Origin: Roseicyclus persicicus
Lineage (GTDB): Bacteria > Pseudomonadota > Alphaproteobacteria > Rhodobacterales > Rhodobacteraceae
Length of the DNA stretch: 64,000 bases
Reading direction: 5' to 3'
Assembly (NCBI RefSeq): GCF_012395815.1
Contig: NZ_JAAZQQ010000005.1
Span: 62,001-126,000 of the forward strand
Shown here piece after piece: positions 53,701-62,738 of the stretch. Position numbers and translations under genes: made by a program. Each line of letters opens with the position of its first letter. Position 1 is the first letter of the stretch. The notes below the pieces were generated by a model, which saw only the letters and a list, made by a program, of their open reading frames with translations, had not been told where the DNA came from and searched no databases.

Positions 53701-54204
53701 CTAGTAGATGATGTCGTAGAGGATGTCGAACACCGGGTCGGTGAACGACATGCCGCTCGGCATGGTGATCCGCATGGCGCCTTCGAAGAAGAAGAAGAAG
53801 CCGATCGGCATGGCGAGCGCCAGCACCAGGGTCAGGGCCCAGGAGTGCCGCCCGAGGAAACGCAGGTAGACCACCAGGAACACCGCGATGGCGCCGTACA
53901 TCGACACCACGTCGATCAGGGCGATGAAGCCGATCAGGCTTCCGCCGACCAGCGCCACCATCCGCCAGCCGTGTCCGTCGAGGAACGGCTCGTCGGATTG
54001 CGACGGCGGACTTGTCCGCCGCCACCAGTTCAGCGCGATCATCCCGCAGCACAGCAGCATGATCGCGGACAGCCAGAAGGGCCAGGCGCCGCCGCCCGGC
54101 CCCCGGCCCTCGACGAAGCCGATAGGCAGTTCGGTGCTCTTCCACATCAGGTAGAGGGAGAAGAGCGCCAGAACGCCCGCCGCGCCGATTTCACCGTTTC
54201 GCAT
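53701..54204 (-). CDS. tctB: Tripartite tricarboxylate transporter, small permease TctB
   Basis: 167 residues, four hydrophobic helices, starting MRNGEIGAAGVLALFSLYLMW; GRGPGGGAWPFWLSAIML is the usual TctB loop. Twelve bases from tctA, forty from tctC; part of tctCBA. Confidence 0.88.
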   Translation of the reverse strand: MRNGEIGAAGVLALFSLYLMWKSTELPIGFVEGRGPGGGAWPFWLSAIMLLCCGMIALNWWRRTSPPSQSDEPFLDGHGWRMVALVGGSLIGFIALIDVVSMYGAIAVFLVVYLRFLGRHSWALTLVLALAMPIGFFFFFEGAMRITMPSGMSFTDPVFDILYDIIY

Positions 54205-54244
54205 GTCGTCCCCCGCCGGTCAGGCTGCCGTCAAGCCGCCGGCG

Positions 54245-55216
54245 TCACTGCCCGAGCGCCGCAAGAAGCTCGCGGTGCGCCTCGACCTGCGTCGTCCAGT
54301 AGGCGCGCTGTTCGTCGGCGTTCATCCACAAGGGCGACAGGCTCTCGGACTCGAGGTAGCCCTGCCATTCCTCGCTCTCGTAGACCTGGGTGAAGACGGC
54401 GCGGTAGTACTCGGCCGCCTCCTCCGACATGCCCGGCGCGCCGACGACGGCCCGCTGGTTGGCGTAGGAGAAATCGTGGCCCAGCTCGCGCACGGTCGGG
54501 ATGTCCGGGAAGGCCGGCAGCCGCTCGTCCGAGAAGGCGAGCAGAGGGACGAAGTCGCCGGCCTCGTAGAAGCCCTTGGCCTCGGCGGGGTTGTTCACCG
54601 TCGCCATGATCTGCTGGCCCGCGAGGTCGCGCGCCACGGCGCCGCCGCCGTCATAGGGGATGTAGGTGATGTCGAGGTCGTAGGCCCCCGACAGGAAGGC
54701 GATGACGATGCTGTCCTCCTGCCCGGTGCCCGTGCCGCCCATGACGTATTCGCCGTTCATGCCGCGCACAGTTTCCAGCCACTGGTCGAAGCTGGTGATG
54801 CCCGAGTCGACATGGACCCACAGCACGAAGGGGTCGACCCCCATCATCGCGATCGGCGTGAAGGTCTGGACGTCGATGCCCAGGTTCGCCTGCCGCAGGG
54901 GCGTGGTGAAGAACGAGTTCAGCGTGACGAGGATGGTGTGGTCGGGGTCCGAGGTGCCGCTGACCGACAGGAGCGCCTCGGCGCCCGAGCCGCCGCCCTG
55001 GTTGTTCGGCACCAGCGGGCGCGAGGTCAGGTCGTAGCGCTCGGCCACCGACTGGATGAAGCGGGCGATCTGGTCGGCGCCGCCGCCCGGGCCCGCCATG
55101 ATGACGAAATCGATGGGGCGCCGGGGCTCCCAGCCCTGGGCGAAGGACACGACCGGCGTGACGGCGAGGGTCGCCGCACAGGTCAGGGTCAGGAACGTGC
55201 GCTTGGTGATCGACAT
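54245..55216 (-). CDS. tctC: Tripartite tricarboxylate transporter binding protein TctC
   Basis: 323 residues from the ATG at 55216 with GGAGGAG before it. Signal peptide (MSITKRTFLTLTCAATLAVT). Bug/TctC family: RPIDFVIMAGPGGGADQIARF, NNQGGGSGAEALLSV, FTPIAMMGVDPF. It captures a carboxylate in the periplasm; the ligand is not readable. A possible promoter (TTGAAG, 16 bases, TAGTTA on the minus strand) lies near 55280-55310. Confidence 0.9.
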   Translation of the reverse strand: MSITKRTFLTLTCAATLAVTPVVSFAQGWEPRRPIDFVIMAGPGGGADQIARFIQSVAERYDLTSRPLVPNNQGGGSGAEALLSVSGTSDPDHTILVTLNSFFTTPLRQANLGIDVQTFTPIAMMGVDPFVLWVHVDSGITSFDQWLETVRGMNGEYVMGGTGTGQEDSIVIAFLSGAYDLDITYIPYDGGGAVARDLAGQQIMATVNNPAEAKGFYEAGDFVPLLAFSDERLPAFPDIPTVRELGHDFSYANQRAVVGAPGMSEEAAEYYRAVFTQVYESEEWQGYLESESLSPLWMNADEQRAYWTTQVEAHRELLAALGQ

Positions 55217-55348
55217 GACAACTCCTCCTCCGTCGTGACGCGGGACGCGGGTCTTTCGGGCCCGCGCCGCCGCAGCGATCTGGGGAGGGTAACTATCTTT
55301 CAATCAACCCGCTTCAAGGGATACTTTCTTGCGCAACGAAATTTTCTT

Positions 55349-56203
55349 TCAATGCGCCATGACCACGGGCAATTCCGCTTTGTCGACAACGGATTGCGTG
55401 TTGCCCCCGAACAGCGTCTCGCGCTCGTGGCTCTGCCCGTAGGCGCCCATCAGGAGCAGGGTGGCCCCGACCTCGGGCGCCTTGTCCAGCAGGGCGAGGC
55501 CGGGATTGCGCGCCTCGAAGCGATGGATGCGGGCGGTGATCCCGCGCAGGCGGTAATACTCCCGCAGCTCCTCGGGCGTCGCGCCGTGGGGCTTGCCCTT
55601 GCCGGCGGCGAGGATGGTCACCTCCTCGGCGGCGGCGGCGAGGTCGAGGGTCAGCGCCACGGTGCGCGCCGCCTCGATCGACCCGTTCCAGCCCACCGCG
55701 ATCCGGGCGCCGAAGTCGGGCGTGGCGGTCTCGGCGCGGGGGCACATCAGCACCGGCCGGCCGGTCTGGAACAGCCCCGATTTCAGGGCGTTGGTGCCGA
55801 GGTTGCGGTCGCGGTCGGGCTTGCCCACCACGATCAGGTCGGCCAGCCGCCCGTTGTGCTTGATCACGTCGGGCATGGTGCCGAATTCCTCGACGAAGGC
55901 GACCGTGGCCCGCCCGCCCGAGGGGCTGTCGGTCTCCTGCAGGTCGAGGCCCACGGCCAGCTCGTGCAGCCGCGCGCGCAGGGCCTTTTCCTCCTGGTCG
56001 GCCAGCTGGGCGGCCTGCGCCAGCATGGTGTCGCGCGCGAAGGCCGGCAGCGGGATGCCGTGGGGCATCATGTCCTCGGGCCGCGCCCGGCAATGCGCCA
56101 CCACGATGTGCGCGCCGTGCCGGTGCGCCAGCGCCGCCGCGTGGGCCAGCACCGTTTCCCCCATGCCGTCGCCCCGCACCGGAACGAGTAGTCGTGCAAG
56201 CAT
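55349..56203 (-). CDS. uspA: Universal stress protein with tandem UspA domains
   Basis: 284 residues from the ATG at 56203, with AGGGGAGGACC before it. Two UspA domains (1-140 and about 155-284); the second keeps LLMGAYGQSHERETLFGG, close to the ATP-binding G-2x-G-9x-G motif, and ends SVVDKAELPVVMAH. Placed between a TRAP operon and tctCBA on the same strand; Usp proteins often accompany such transporters. Confidence 0.88.
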   Translation of the reverse strand: MLARLLVPVRGDGMGETVLAHAAALAHRHGAHIVVAHCRARPEDMMPHGIPLPAFARDTMLAQAAQLADQEEKALRARLHELAVGLDLQETDSPSGGRATVAFVEEFGTMPDVIKHNGRLADLIVVGKPDRDRNLGTNALKSGLFQTGRPVLMCPRAETATPDFGARIAVGWNGSIEAARTVALTLDLAAAAEEVTILAAGKGKPHGATPEELREYYRLRGITARIHRFEARNPGLALLDKAPEVGATLLLMGAYGQSHERETLFGGNTQSVVDKAELPVVMAH

Positions 56204-56263
56204 CCCTGGTCCTCCCCTGTCCAAGCCGCCCGGCCCCTCCTCCGGGCCTGAGGTGAGGTATAG

Positions 56264-56277
56264 CGCGATTTTTCGCG
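56264..56277. other. Small hairpin upstream of uspA
   Basis: CGCGA-TTTT-TCGCG next to a TATAGC/GCTATA run in the 108-base gap between the racemase-like gene stop and uspA start. It may belong to a uspA promoter or mark the end of the TRAP operon. Confidence 0.3.
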
Positions 56278-56311
56278 TTGGGCGGGGGAAATCACGGCCA
56301 GGGGGCGCGTC

Positions 56312-56962
56312 TCAGGCGCTCACGGTCTCGCGCATCCGGGCGACCGCCGCCTGGGTGCCGTCGATGGCGGGCACCGGGCAATGGGGCGCGATGCGGGCGG
56401 CCAGCCCCGCCAGCGGGCCGCCGCCCATGACGATGCTGCGCGCGCCCTCGGCCGCGCAGTCGAGCGACAGGCGCAGGAGGGGCCCGAACAGCGCGTCGGC
56501 CACCTCGGCGGGGTCGTGGTGCAGGGGGCCCTCGGGCGCGGCCACCCGCAGGAGGGCGTCGGCCAGGCCGTGGCGGCCGGCGCGTTCGGCCAGCGGCGGC
56601 GCGACCTCGGGGGCGAAGGTGACGATGGCGAAGGGGCCGCCGATCCGGGCCGCCTCGGCAAAGGCCGCCTCGGCGATGCCGATGACGGGAACGTCCGGCC
56701 AGGCCGCCCGCACCTCGTCGGCGCCGGTGTCGCCGAAGGAGGCCAGGACGATGCCGTCCACCGGCCCCTCGTGCTGGGCGATGGCGGCCAGCACGCCCTC
56801 GGTCGCCGCCTCGGCGTCGGCGCCGGTGACGATCAGCGGCGGCCCGAAGGCGGCCGAGACCGTGGTGAAGCGGTCGCCCGGCCCCGCCACCGCCTGCGCG
56901 GCGGCCTCGATCCGCGCGGTCACGCCGGGCGAGGTGTTGGGGTTCACGATCAGCAGCCGCAT
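56312..56962 (-). CDS. Asp/Glu/hydantoin racemase family protein lacking both usual cysteines
   Basis: 216 residues from the ATG at 56962, which shares a base with the dctM stop (TGATG). The fold marks are MRLLIVNPNTSPGVT, VDGIVLASFGDTGADEVR and IVMGGGPLAGLA. In active hydantoin/aspartate racemases the positions of S75 and G181 here are the two catalytic cysteines. The loss suggests a non-racemase role, perhaps a lyase, isomerase or binding protein for the TRAP substrate. Identity as family member is firm, activity is not. Confidence 0.75.
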   Translation of the reverse strand: MRLLIVNPNTSPGVTARIEAAAQAVAGPGDRFTTVSAAFGPPLIVTGADAEAATEGVLAAIAQHEGPVDGIVLASFGDTGADEVRAAWPDVPVIGIAEAAFAEAARIGGPFAIVTFAPEVAPPLAERAGRHGLADALLRVAAPEGPLHHDPAEVADALFGPLLRLSLDCAAEGARSIVMGGGPLAGLAARIAPHCPVPAIDGTQAAVARMRETVSA

Positions 56963-58251
56963 CAGAGGATCACCGAGGGCAGCCAGAGCACGATGGCCGG
57001 GAACAGGTTCACCAGCACCAGCGCCACCAGCATCGCCAGCAGGAACCACATCAGCGACGGGATGATCTTGGCGATGGAGATCTTGGCGATGGCGCAGGTG
57101 ATCAGCACCACCGAGGCCACCGGCGGGGTCTGCTGCCCGATGCCGAGGTTGATCGTCAGGATCAGGCCGAAATGCACCCGGTCGATGCCCAGCTGGTCGG
57201 CCAGCGGCAGGAAGATCGGCACCAGCATCAGGATCGCGGGGGTGCCGTGGATGATGGTGCCGGCCAACAGGAAGAAGATGTTGATGGCGGCGAGCACGAC
57301 CCAGTAGTTGTCCGAGATCCCGAGGATCGCCTGCGCGATGTCCTGCGGGATGCGCTGGTTGGTCAGGTACCAGCCCAGCAGCGTCGAGGTGGCGACGATG
57401 AACATCAGCATCGCGCTGCGCTTGCCCGCGACCCGCAGCGTGTCGACCAGCGTGCCGAGCCGGATGGTGCGGTAGAGGAACATCGCCAGGATGATCGACC
57501 AGAAGGCCGCGATGGCGCCGGCCTCGGTCGCGGTGAAGATGCCGCCGAGGATTCCGACAAGGATCAGGATCGGCAGGGTCAGGGGGATCGCGGCGTCGCG
57601 GCCGGTTTCCAGCACGCGGCGGAACTCGAAGGCGCCCTCGGTCGGATAGCCCCGCTTGACCGAGATGATGTAGGCCGTCGCCATCAGGAGGCCGCAGACC
57701 AGGATGCCCGGCAGGATGCCCGCCGCGAACAGCTCGGCGATCGAGGCGTTGGCGACATAGGCGTAAAGGATCAGGTTCAGCGACGGCGGCACGATGATCG
57801 CCATGGTCGCCGAGGTCGAGGTGACGGCGGCGGCGAAGGCGGCGGGGTAGCCGCGCTTCTTCATCTGCGGGATCATGACCGACCCGATCGCGGCCGCGTC
57901 CGAGGTGGCGGTGCCCGAGATCTCGGAAAAGAACAGCGATGTCAGGATGTTGACGTGGGCGAGCCCGCCGCGGATGTGGCCCACGAGGCTGGAGGCGAAG
58001 GCGATCAGCTTTTCCGCGATGCGGCCCTGGTTCATCACCTCGCCCGCGATCATGAACAAGAGCGCGGCCACCAGCAGGTAGTTGTTGGCCCCGCCGAAGG
58101 GGATCAGCCCGATGATCTGCGGCACCACGGCGGGGTCGAGCAGGATCATCACCGCGGCAGTCACGCCGAGGACGAAGGCGATGGGCAGCCCCGCGATCAG
58201 CAGGACGACGAGAAGGATCAGGATGATCCAGCCGGGATCGAGGAACATCAC
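56962..58251 (-). CDS. dctM: TRAP transporter large permease DctM (first system)
   Basis: 429 residues, about twelve helices. FVLGVTAAVMILL, GRIAEKLIAFASSLVGHIRGGLAHVNILTSLFFSEISGTATSDAAAIGSVMIPQM and IIVPPSLNLILYA are DctM marks. Overlaps dctQ by ATGA. Imports the carboxylate or related solute bound by DctP. Confidence 0.92.
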   Translation of the reverse strand: MMFLDPGWIILILLVVLLIAGLPIAFVLGVTAAVMILLDPAVVPQIIGLIPFGGANNYLLVAALLFMIAGEVMNQGRIAEKLIAFASSLVGHIRGGLAHVNILTSLFFSEISGTATSDAAAIGSVMIPQMKKRGYPAAFAAAVTSTSATMAIIVPPSLNLILYAYVANASIAELFAAGILPGILVCGLLMATAYIISVKRGYPTEGAFEFRRVLETGRDAAIPLTLPILILVGILGGIFTATEAGAIAAFWSIILAMFLYRTIRLGTLVDTLRVAGKRSAMLMFIVATSTLLGWYLTNQRIPQDIAQAILGISDNYWVVLAAINIFFLLAGTIIHGTPAILMLVPIFLPLADQLGIDRVHFGLILTINLGIGQQTPPVASVVLITCAIAKISIAKIIPSLMWFLLAMLVALVLVNLFPAIVLWLPSVIL

Positions 58252-58760
58252 GCGTCGCTTTCGGGCAAAAGGTCGTCGGGTGCGACCCGCCCGGTCAGGA
58301 GACCTGCGAGGCGCGTGAGGCTGATGACGGCGATCAGGGCGCCGCCCACGGGCATGGCGTAGCGGAACAGCGCCATCGGCAGGTCGACGGAAATGAGCAT
58401 CCGGCTGCCGAAACTCGCCGCCGCGATGCCGCCGTAATACGCCAGCAGCCCGCCGAAGAACGCCATCAGGAGGAGGTTGCCGGCCATCACCGCGCGCTTG
58501 GCGGCGGGGGGCAGGATGCGCACCACGGCGTCGAAGCCGAGGTGTTCCGACGTCCGCGTCAGGTAGGCCGCGCCGATGAAGGTGAGGACCGCCAGCACAT
58601 GCGCCGGCAGTTCCTCGGACCAGGACACGGAGTCGTTCAGGACGAAGCGGGTGAACACCGCGACGTTCAGGAGGCAGAACAGGAGCCCCGCCAGACCGAT
58701 CACCGCCCAGTCGAGCAGGCGCGTGAGCCAGAGGTCGAGGCGGGCGATGATGGCGGTCAT
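58248..58760 (-). CDS. dctQ: TRAP transporter small permease DctQ (first system)
   Basis: 170 residues from the ATG at 58760 (AGGAG eight bases upstream); a GTG at 58784 overlapping the dctP stop is an alternative. Four helices; VFTRFVLNDSVSWSEELPAHVLAVLTFIGAAYLTR is the DctQ signature region. Confidence 0.9.
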   Translation of the reverse strand: MTAIIARLDLWLTRLLDWAVIGLAGLLFCLLNVAVFTRFVLNDSVSWSEELPAHVLAVLTFIGAAYLTRTSEHLGFDAVVRILPPAAKRAVMAGNLLLMAFFGGLLAYYGGIAAASFGSRMLISVDLPMALFRYAMPVGGALIAVISLTRLAGLLTGRVAPDDLLPESDA

Positions 58761-58780
58761 GGCGGGGGCTCCTGTCTCGG

Positions 58781-59761
58781 TCACTCGATGCCGAGCGCGG
58801 CGCGGGTCGCGGCGATCATGTCGGCGCCGATCACGTCCACGAAGGTCGGGCTCTCGTAGAGCGGCGCGGCGGCGGCCTGGAAGGCGGCGAAGTCGATCTC
58901 GTTGATCGCGATGCGGTCGGCCAGCGCCGCCACGACCTCGGCGTCGGTGGTGTCACCCCAGGCGAAGGTCCAGGGCGCGACCTCGGCCGCGACGGTCAGC
59001 ATCGCCTCGGCCAGCGCCGGGTCGACGCCCGCGAGGTAGGGCTCGCCGAACACCAGGAAGGTCGGCAGGTAGACGTGGTTCGACAGCGACATGTATTCCT
59101 GCACCTCGTAGAGGCGCGCGCTGTCGACGATCTGGGCGGGGTTCTCCTGCCCGTCGATCACGCCCTGGTCCAGCGCCGAGTAGACCTCGCCGAAGGACAG
59201 CGGCGTCGCGTTGGCGCCGAGGGTGTTGAACATCTCGACGCGCTGGCGGCTGGTGGGGGTGCGGATCTTGAGACCTTCCAGATCAGCGGGCACGACGATG
59301 GGGCGCACGTTGTTGGTGATCTGCCGGAACCCGTTGTCCCACATCGCGGCCAGCACCATGCCGGTGCCGTCGAAGCCATCGGCTAGCATCTCGCCCGCGG
59401 GGCTGGCGGCGAAGGTCTGCACCGCGGCGCGGTCCTCGAACAGGTAGGGCAGGTCGAAGATGGCGGCGCGGGTGTTGATCTGGGCGATGGCCGACGCCGA
59501 CAGCGAGGCGTGGTGGGTGCCGAGCGAGAGGCCCTGCAGAACGTCCTCCTCGGAGCCGAGCGTGTTGCCCATGAAGATCTGCACGTCGACGGCGCCGTCG
59601 GTCGCGGCCTCGAGGCGGGCCTCGTATTCCTGCAGGAACACGTGGGCGAAGGAGCCCTCGGGCAGCGAGGAATTCACCTGCAGCACGGTCTGGGCCAGCG
59701 CGGCGCCGGGCAGCGCGAGGGCGGCCGCAGCGACGAAAACGGATTTTCTCAGTTGGGTCAT
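58781..59761 (-). CDS. dctP: TRAP transporter binding protein DctP (first system)
   Basis: 326 residues from the ATG at 59761 with AAAGGA before it. Signal peptide (MTQLRKSVFVAAAALALPGA). Family marks: LPEGSFAHVFLQEYEARLEAATDG, DLPYLFEDR, DLEGLKIRTPTSRQRVEMF (with the substrate-carboxylate Arg), FGEVYSALDQGVIDGQENP. Its upstream region carries a 28-bp operator shared in motif with the rpiR gene. Confidence 0.92.
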   Translation of the reverse strand: MTQLRKSVFVAAAALALPGAALAQTVLQVNSSLPEGSFAHVFLQEYEARLEAATDGAVDVQIFMGNTLGSEEDVLQGLSLGTHHASLSASAIAQINTRAAIFDLPYLFEDRAAVQTFAASPAGEMLADGFDGTGMVLAAMWDNGFRQITNNVRPIVVPADLEGLKIRTPTSRQRVEMFNTLGANATPLSFGEVYSALDQGVIDGQENPAQIVDSARLYEVQEYMSLSNHVYLPTFLVFGEPYLAGVDPALAEAMLTVAAEVAPWTFAWGDTTDAEVVAALADRIAINEIDFAAFQAAAAPLYESPTFVDVIGADMIAATRAALGIE

Positions 59762-59832
59762 GGAGGCGGTCCTTTCGGTCGGGAACTGGCGGGAAGGGTG
59801 ATCCCTTGCGCAACCAGTTTTTCTCCGTTTCG

Positions 59833-59860
59833 CCATCATGAAAACAGTTTTTCATGATGG
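59833..59860. promoter_or_regulatory. RpiR-type operator upstream of the dctPQM operon
   Basis: Arms CCATCATGAAAA (59833-59844) and TTTTCATGATGG (59849-59860) form a perfect inverted repeat with a 4-base centre, 72 bases upstream of dctP. It contains TGAAA-N6-TTTCA, also found before rpiR. Binding by the RpiR protein at 59953 is inferred. Confidence 0.65.
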
Positions 59861-59952
59861 GGCGCGGTCGCGCGGCGGCGTTCGCTCAAGAAACAGGCAG
59901 CATGCGGGGCAGTCTGACCGCTCCTTTTGCACCGGCCGCGCCGCCGGGCGGC

Positions 59953-60798
59953 TCAGATCTCGCCAAGCGAATCGTGCAGGTCCTCGATCGCGCTGAGCCG
60001 GCGGCGGCCGGTGGCGCCGGTGCGCTCGATCATCCGCGAGGCCAGCATCCCGCACAACGCCATCACGCCGGCATGGTTGAACAGCGCCCCCGACCCCGCG
60101 GTGGCGCAAGGCAGGTGCCAGCGGGCCGGGAGCGCCGACAGCTGCGCCACGTCGCCCAGCACCGCCACCGCCGCGCCGCTGCGCGCCAGCTCGGCCGCCA
60201 GCGCATCCAGCAGCCGCGGCGGGCGACGGAGCGCGAAGAGGATCACGCAGTCCGCCGGCTCGATCGCGGCGAGGCTTTCGGCCAGCGTTTCCCCGTCGCG
60301 GGGCAGCACCGTCACATCCGACCGCACCTGCAGCACCTGCCAGCCGAGGTAGCGGGCAAAGGGCTGCCCGGCGCGGAAGCCGACCAGCCACAGCCGCCGC
60401 GCCGAGGCCATGGCGGCGACCAGCGCGTCGATCTCGGCCTCGTCGAGGGGGGCGAGCGTCTGCTCCACGTTCAGCTGCGACTGCGCCGCGTGGCGGGCGA
60501 GCTGCCCGCCCGCCTGTGCCCCCTCGCCCGCCACCCGGAACAGCGCGGTGCCGGCCGTCTGTTCCTCGCGCACGGCCTGGCGGGCCTCCTCGAAGGAGGC
60601 ATAGCCGATCTTGCGCACGAAACGGGTGACGGTCGCGTTCGACACGCCGGCGATCCGCGCGAGTTCCGTGGCGGTATAGCTGGCGAGCTGGCCGGGGAAA
60701 TTCAGGATCGTCTCGGCCAGCCGCTTCTCGCTGCGGTGGAGGCCGGGCATCGCGTCCCGGATGCGCGCAACGAAGGAGGCCTTCTGGGCGGGTGACAT
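59953..60798 (-). CDS. MurR/RpiR-family transcriptional regulator
   Basis: 281 residues: N-terminal HTH_6 (1-77; LHRSEKRLAETILNFPGQLASYTATELARIAGVSNATVTRF) and a SIS domain (about 120-260; RRLWLVGFRAGQPFARYLGWQVL, ADCVILFALRRPPRLL). Such regulators sense phosphosugars or sugar acids. It lies between two TRAP systems on the same strand as both, with operator-like repeats on its own promoter and before dctP. Confidence 0.88.
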   Translation of the reverse strand: MSPAQKASFVARIRDAMPGLHRSEKRLAETILNFPGQLASYTATELARIAGVSNATVTRFVRKIGYASFEEARQAVREEQTAGTALFRVAGEGAQAGGQLARHAAQSQLNVEQTLAPLDEAEIDALVAAMASARRLWLVGFRAGQPFARYLGWQVLQVRSDVTVLPRDGETLAESLAAIEPADCVILFALRRPPRLLDALAAELARSGAAVAVLGDVAQLSALPARWHLPCATAGSGALFNHAGVMALCGMLASRMIERTGATGRRRLSAIEDLHDSLGEI

Positions 60799-60801
60799 AC
60801 C

Positions 60802-60821
60802 CGTGAAAATATCCTTTCACG
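60802..60821. promoter_or_regulatory. RpiR-type operator at its own gene
   Basis: CGTGAAA-ATATCC-TTTCACG, a 20-bp inverted repeat four bases upstream of the rpiR ATG, containing TGAAA-N6-TTTCA as at 59839-59854. Position at the start codon suggests autorepression. Confidence 0.6.
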
Positions 60822-60851
60822 AGGCCCCAAGGCAAGCCGCATTCCGGCGCC

Positions 60852-62165
60852 TCAGCCCAGCCCCGGCAACCAGGTCGCCAGCGGCGGGAACAGGATCAGG
60901 AGCGCCACCACCAGCAGCGAGCACAGGATGAAGGGAAAGGCCGCCCGGTAGATCTCGCGCATGGTGGTGTCGGCAGGCGCCACGCCCTTCATCACGAACA
61001 GCAGCAAGCCGAAGGGCGGCGTCGTGAAGCTGATCTCCAGCGCCAGCAGCATGATCAGCCCGAACCAGATCGGGTCGAAGCCGAGACTGGTGGCCAGCGG
61101 GAAGAAGATCGGCACCGTCAGGAGCATGATCGAGATCTGCTCCATGAACATGCCGAGGATCAGCAGCACCCCGAACATCACCAGCAGCATCATGATCGGG
61201 TCGAGCTCGAAGCCCGTGGCCCAGGTGATCAGCCCGCGCGAGGCCCCCGAAAAGGCCAGCAGCTGGCTGAAGGTCGCCGAGCCGAACACGATCAGGTAGG
61301 CCATCAGCGTGACCCGGAGCGCGCCGCGGATCGACCGCTTGACCGCGTCCCAGCTGAGGCAGCGGTAGAGCGCGGCGAGGATCAGGACGCCCAGCGCCCC
61401 GAAGGCCGCGGCCTCGGACGGGGTCATGAAGCCGTTGATCATCAGGATGACGATGACGACCATCAGGCCGATCATCGGCACCACGTCGCGCAGCAGGAGC
61501 CAGACCTTCTCGGCCGCGGTCTGTTTCGGCACGTCGTAGGCGGGGGCGGCCGTGGGGTCGAGGCGGGTCTGCAGGTAGATCGTGGCGACGTAGAAGCCCG
61601 CGAGGATCAGGCCGGGGATCACCCCCGCGATCAGGAGCGCGCCGACGTCGATCTGCGCCAGCGTCGCCAGCAGCACGGCCAGCGCCGAGGGCGGGATGAT
61701 GATGGCCAGCCCGCCGGTGCCCAGGATCGGGCCGATGGACATGTGCCGCTTGTAGCCGCGGCGCTCCATCTCGGGCACCATCAGCGACCCCAGCAGCGCG
61801 GTGGACCCCATGGACGAGCCCGACAGCGTGGAAAACCCGGTGCCACCCAGCACGGTGACGTAGCTGAGCCGCCCGGGCAGCCGCCCGAGCAGCCGGTCGA
61901 TGGCCGAGAACATCCGCGCCCCGAGCCCGGTCTGGAAGAAGATCTCGCCCATCAGCAGGAACAGCGGGATCGGCACCAGCGCGAAGGTGGTCAGCCCGCC
62001 CCAGCCGTTGTTCAGGAGCGCGACCACGCCGCGCTCGCCGCCCATGAAGATCCAGGCGCCGAGGATGTTGGCGCCGAGAAAGGCCAGCGCCACGGGCATC
62101 CCCAGCGCCATCAGCACCATGATGCTGCCGACCAGCAGCGCGAGGGCCTCGTACCACTCCATCAT
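60852..62165 (-). CDS. dctM: TRAP transporter large permease DctM (second system)
   Basis: 437 residues; the ATG at 62165 overlaps the dctQ stop (ATGA), followed by a second ATG. Marks: LMALGMPVALAFLGANILGAW, FALVPIPLFLLMGEIFFQTGL, TGFSTLSGSSMGSTALLGSLMVPEM, IIIPPSALAVLLATLAQID. About 13 helices. The substrate is unknown; leuD-like gene upstream hints at a branched or methylated dicarboxylate. Confidence 0.92.
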   Translation of the reverse strand: MMEWYEALALLVGSIMVLMALGMPVALAFLGANILGAWIFMGGERGVVALLNNGWGGLTTFALVPIPLFLLMGEIFFQTGLGARMFSAIDRLLGRLPGRLSYVTVLGGTGFSTLSGSSMGSTALLGSLMVPEMERRGYKRHMSIGPILGTGGLAIIIPPSALAVLLATLAQIDVGALLIAGVIPGLILAGFYVATIYLQTRLDPTAAPAYDVPKQTAAEKVWLLLRDVVPMIGLMVVIVILMINGFMTPSEAAAFGALGVLILAALYRCLSWDAVKRSIRGALRVTLMAYLIVFGSATFSQLLAFSGASRGLITWATGFELDPIMMLLVMFGVLLILGMFMEQISIMLLTVPIFFPLATSLGFDPIWFGLIMLLALEISFTTPPFGLLLFVMKGVAPADTTMREIYRAAFPFILCSLLVVALLILFPPLATWLPGLG

Positions 62166-62668
62166 TCGTGGATCCCCGCCTCGCCGGAATGCATCAGCTC
62201 GGGGCCGAAGACGAAGCGGGCGAACTCGACCGCCATGAAGCTGAAGGCGATCGGGAAGGTGATCGTCAGGAGCCAGCGGGGGTAATAGTAGGCGCGCACA
62301 TCGAAGTCGTTGCGCTCGATGTTGGTCAGGAACAGCTGCAGGCCGTACCAGGCCAGGATCAGCGAGATCACGACGCAGCCCGCGGCGACCGCCCGGCTGA
62401 CCACGCGCCGCACCCGCGGCGGCAGGGCCGCGGTGACAAGCTCGATGTGGACATGCCCCTTCTCGCGCACGAGCCAGGGCGCGCCGAGCATGGTCATGTA
62501 GAGCAACCCGTATTCCGCCGAGGTGAACAGCCAGGCAAAGGGTTGCAGCCCGAGGTTGCGCATCAGCACGGACACCACGACCGACACCATCAGCCACACC
62601 AGCGTGGCGGCGGCGATCAGCGCCATCAGGGACAGGAAGGCGTCGTAGACGCGGACGAGGTCGCGCAT
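62162..62668 (-). CDS. dctQ: TRAP transporter small permease DctQ (second system)
   Basis: 168 residues from the ATG at 62668 with GGAG upstream. Four helices and a long family loop (VLMRNLGLQPFAWLFTSAEYGLLYMTMLGAPWLVREKGHVHIELV). Coupled to dctM by a four-base overlap. Confidence 0.9.
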   Translation of the reverse strand: MRDLVRVYDAFLSLMALIAAATLVWLMVSVVVSVLMRNLGLQPFAWLFTSAEYGLLYMTMLGAPWLVREKGHVHIELVTAALPPRVRRVVSRAVAAGCVVISLILAWYGLQLFLTNIERNDFDVRAYYYPRWLLTITFPIAFSFMAVEFARFVFGPELMHSGEAGIHE

Positions 62669-62738
62669 GGGGGCTCCGCGGGCGAGTGTGGGGTCGGGCC
62701 GGGGCATTGGCGCCCCGGCCCGGGGTCGTCGGGCCGGA

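Noticed and set aside
50704-54393. A 1229-codon plus-strand open frame over the SLC13 and tctAB genes
   Set aside because: Its product is low-complexity Arg/Ser/Ala then Gln/His/Asp repeats without family marks, while the opposite strand holds intact membrane transporters.
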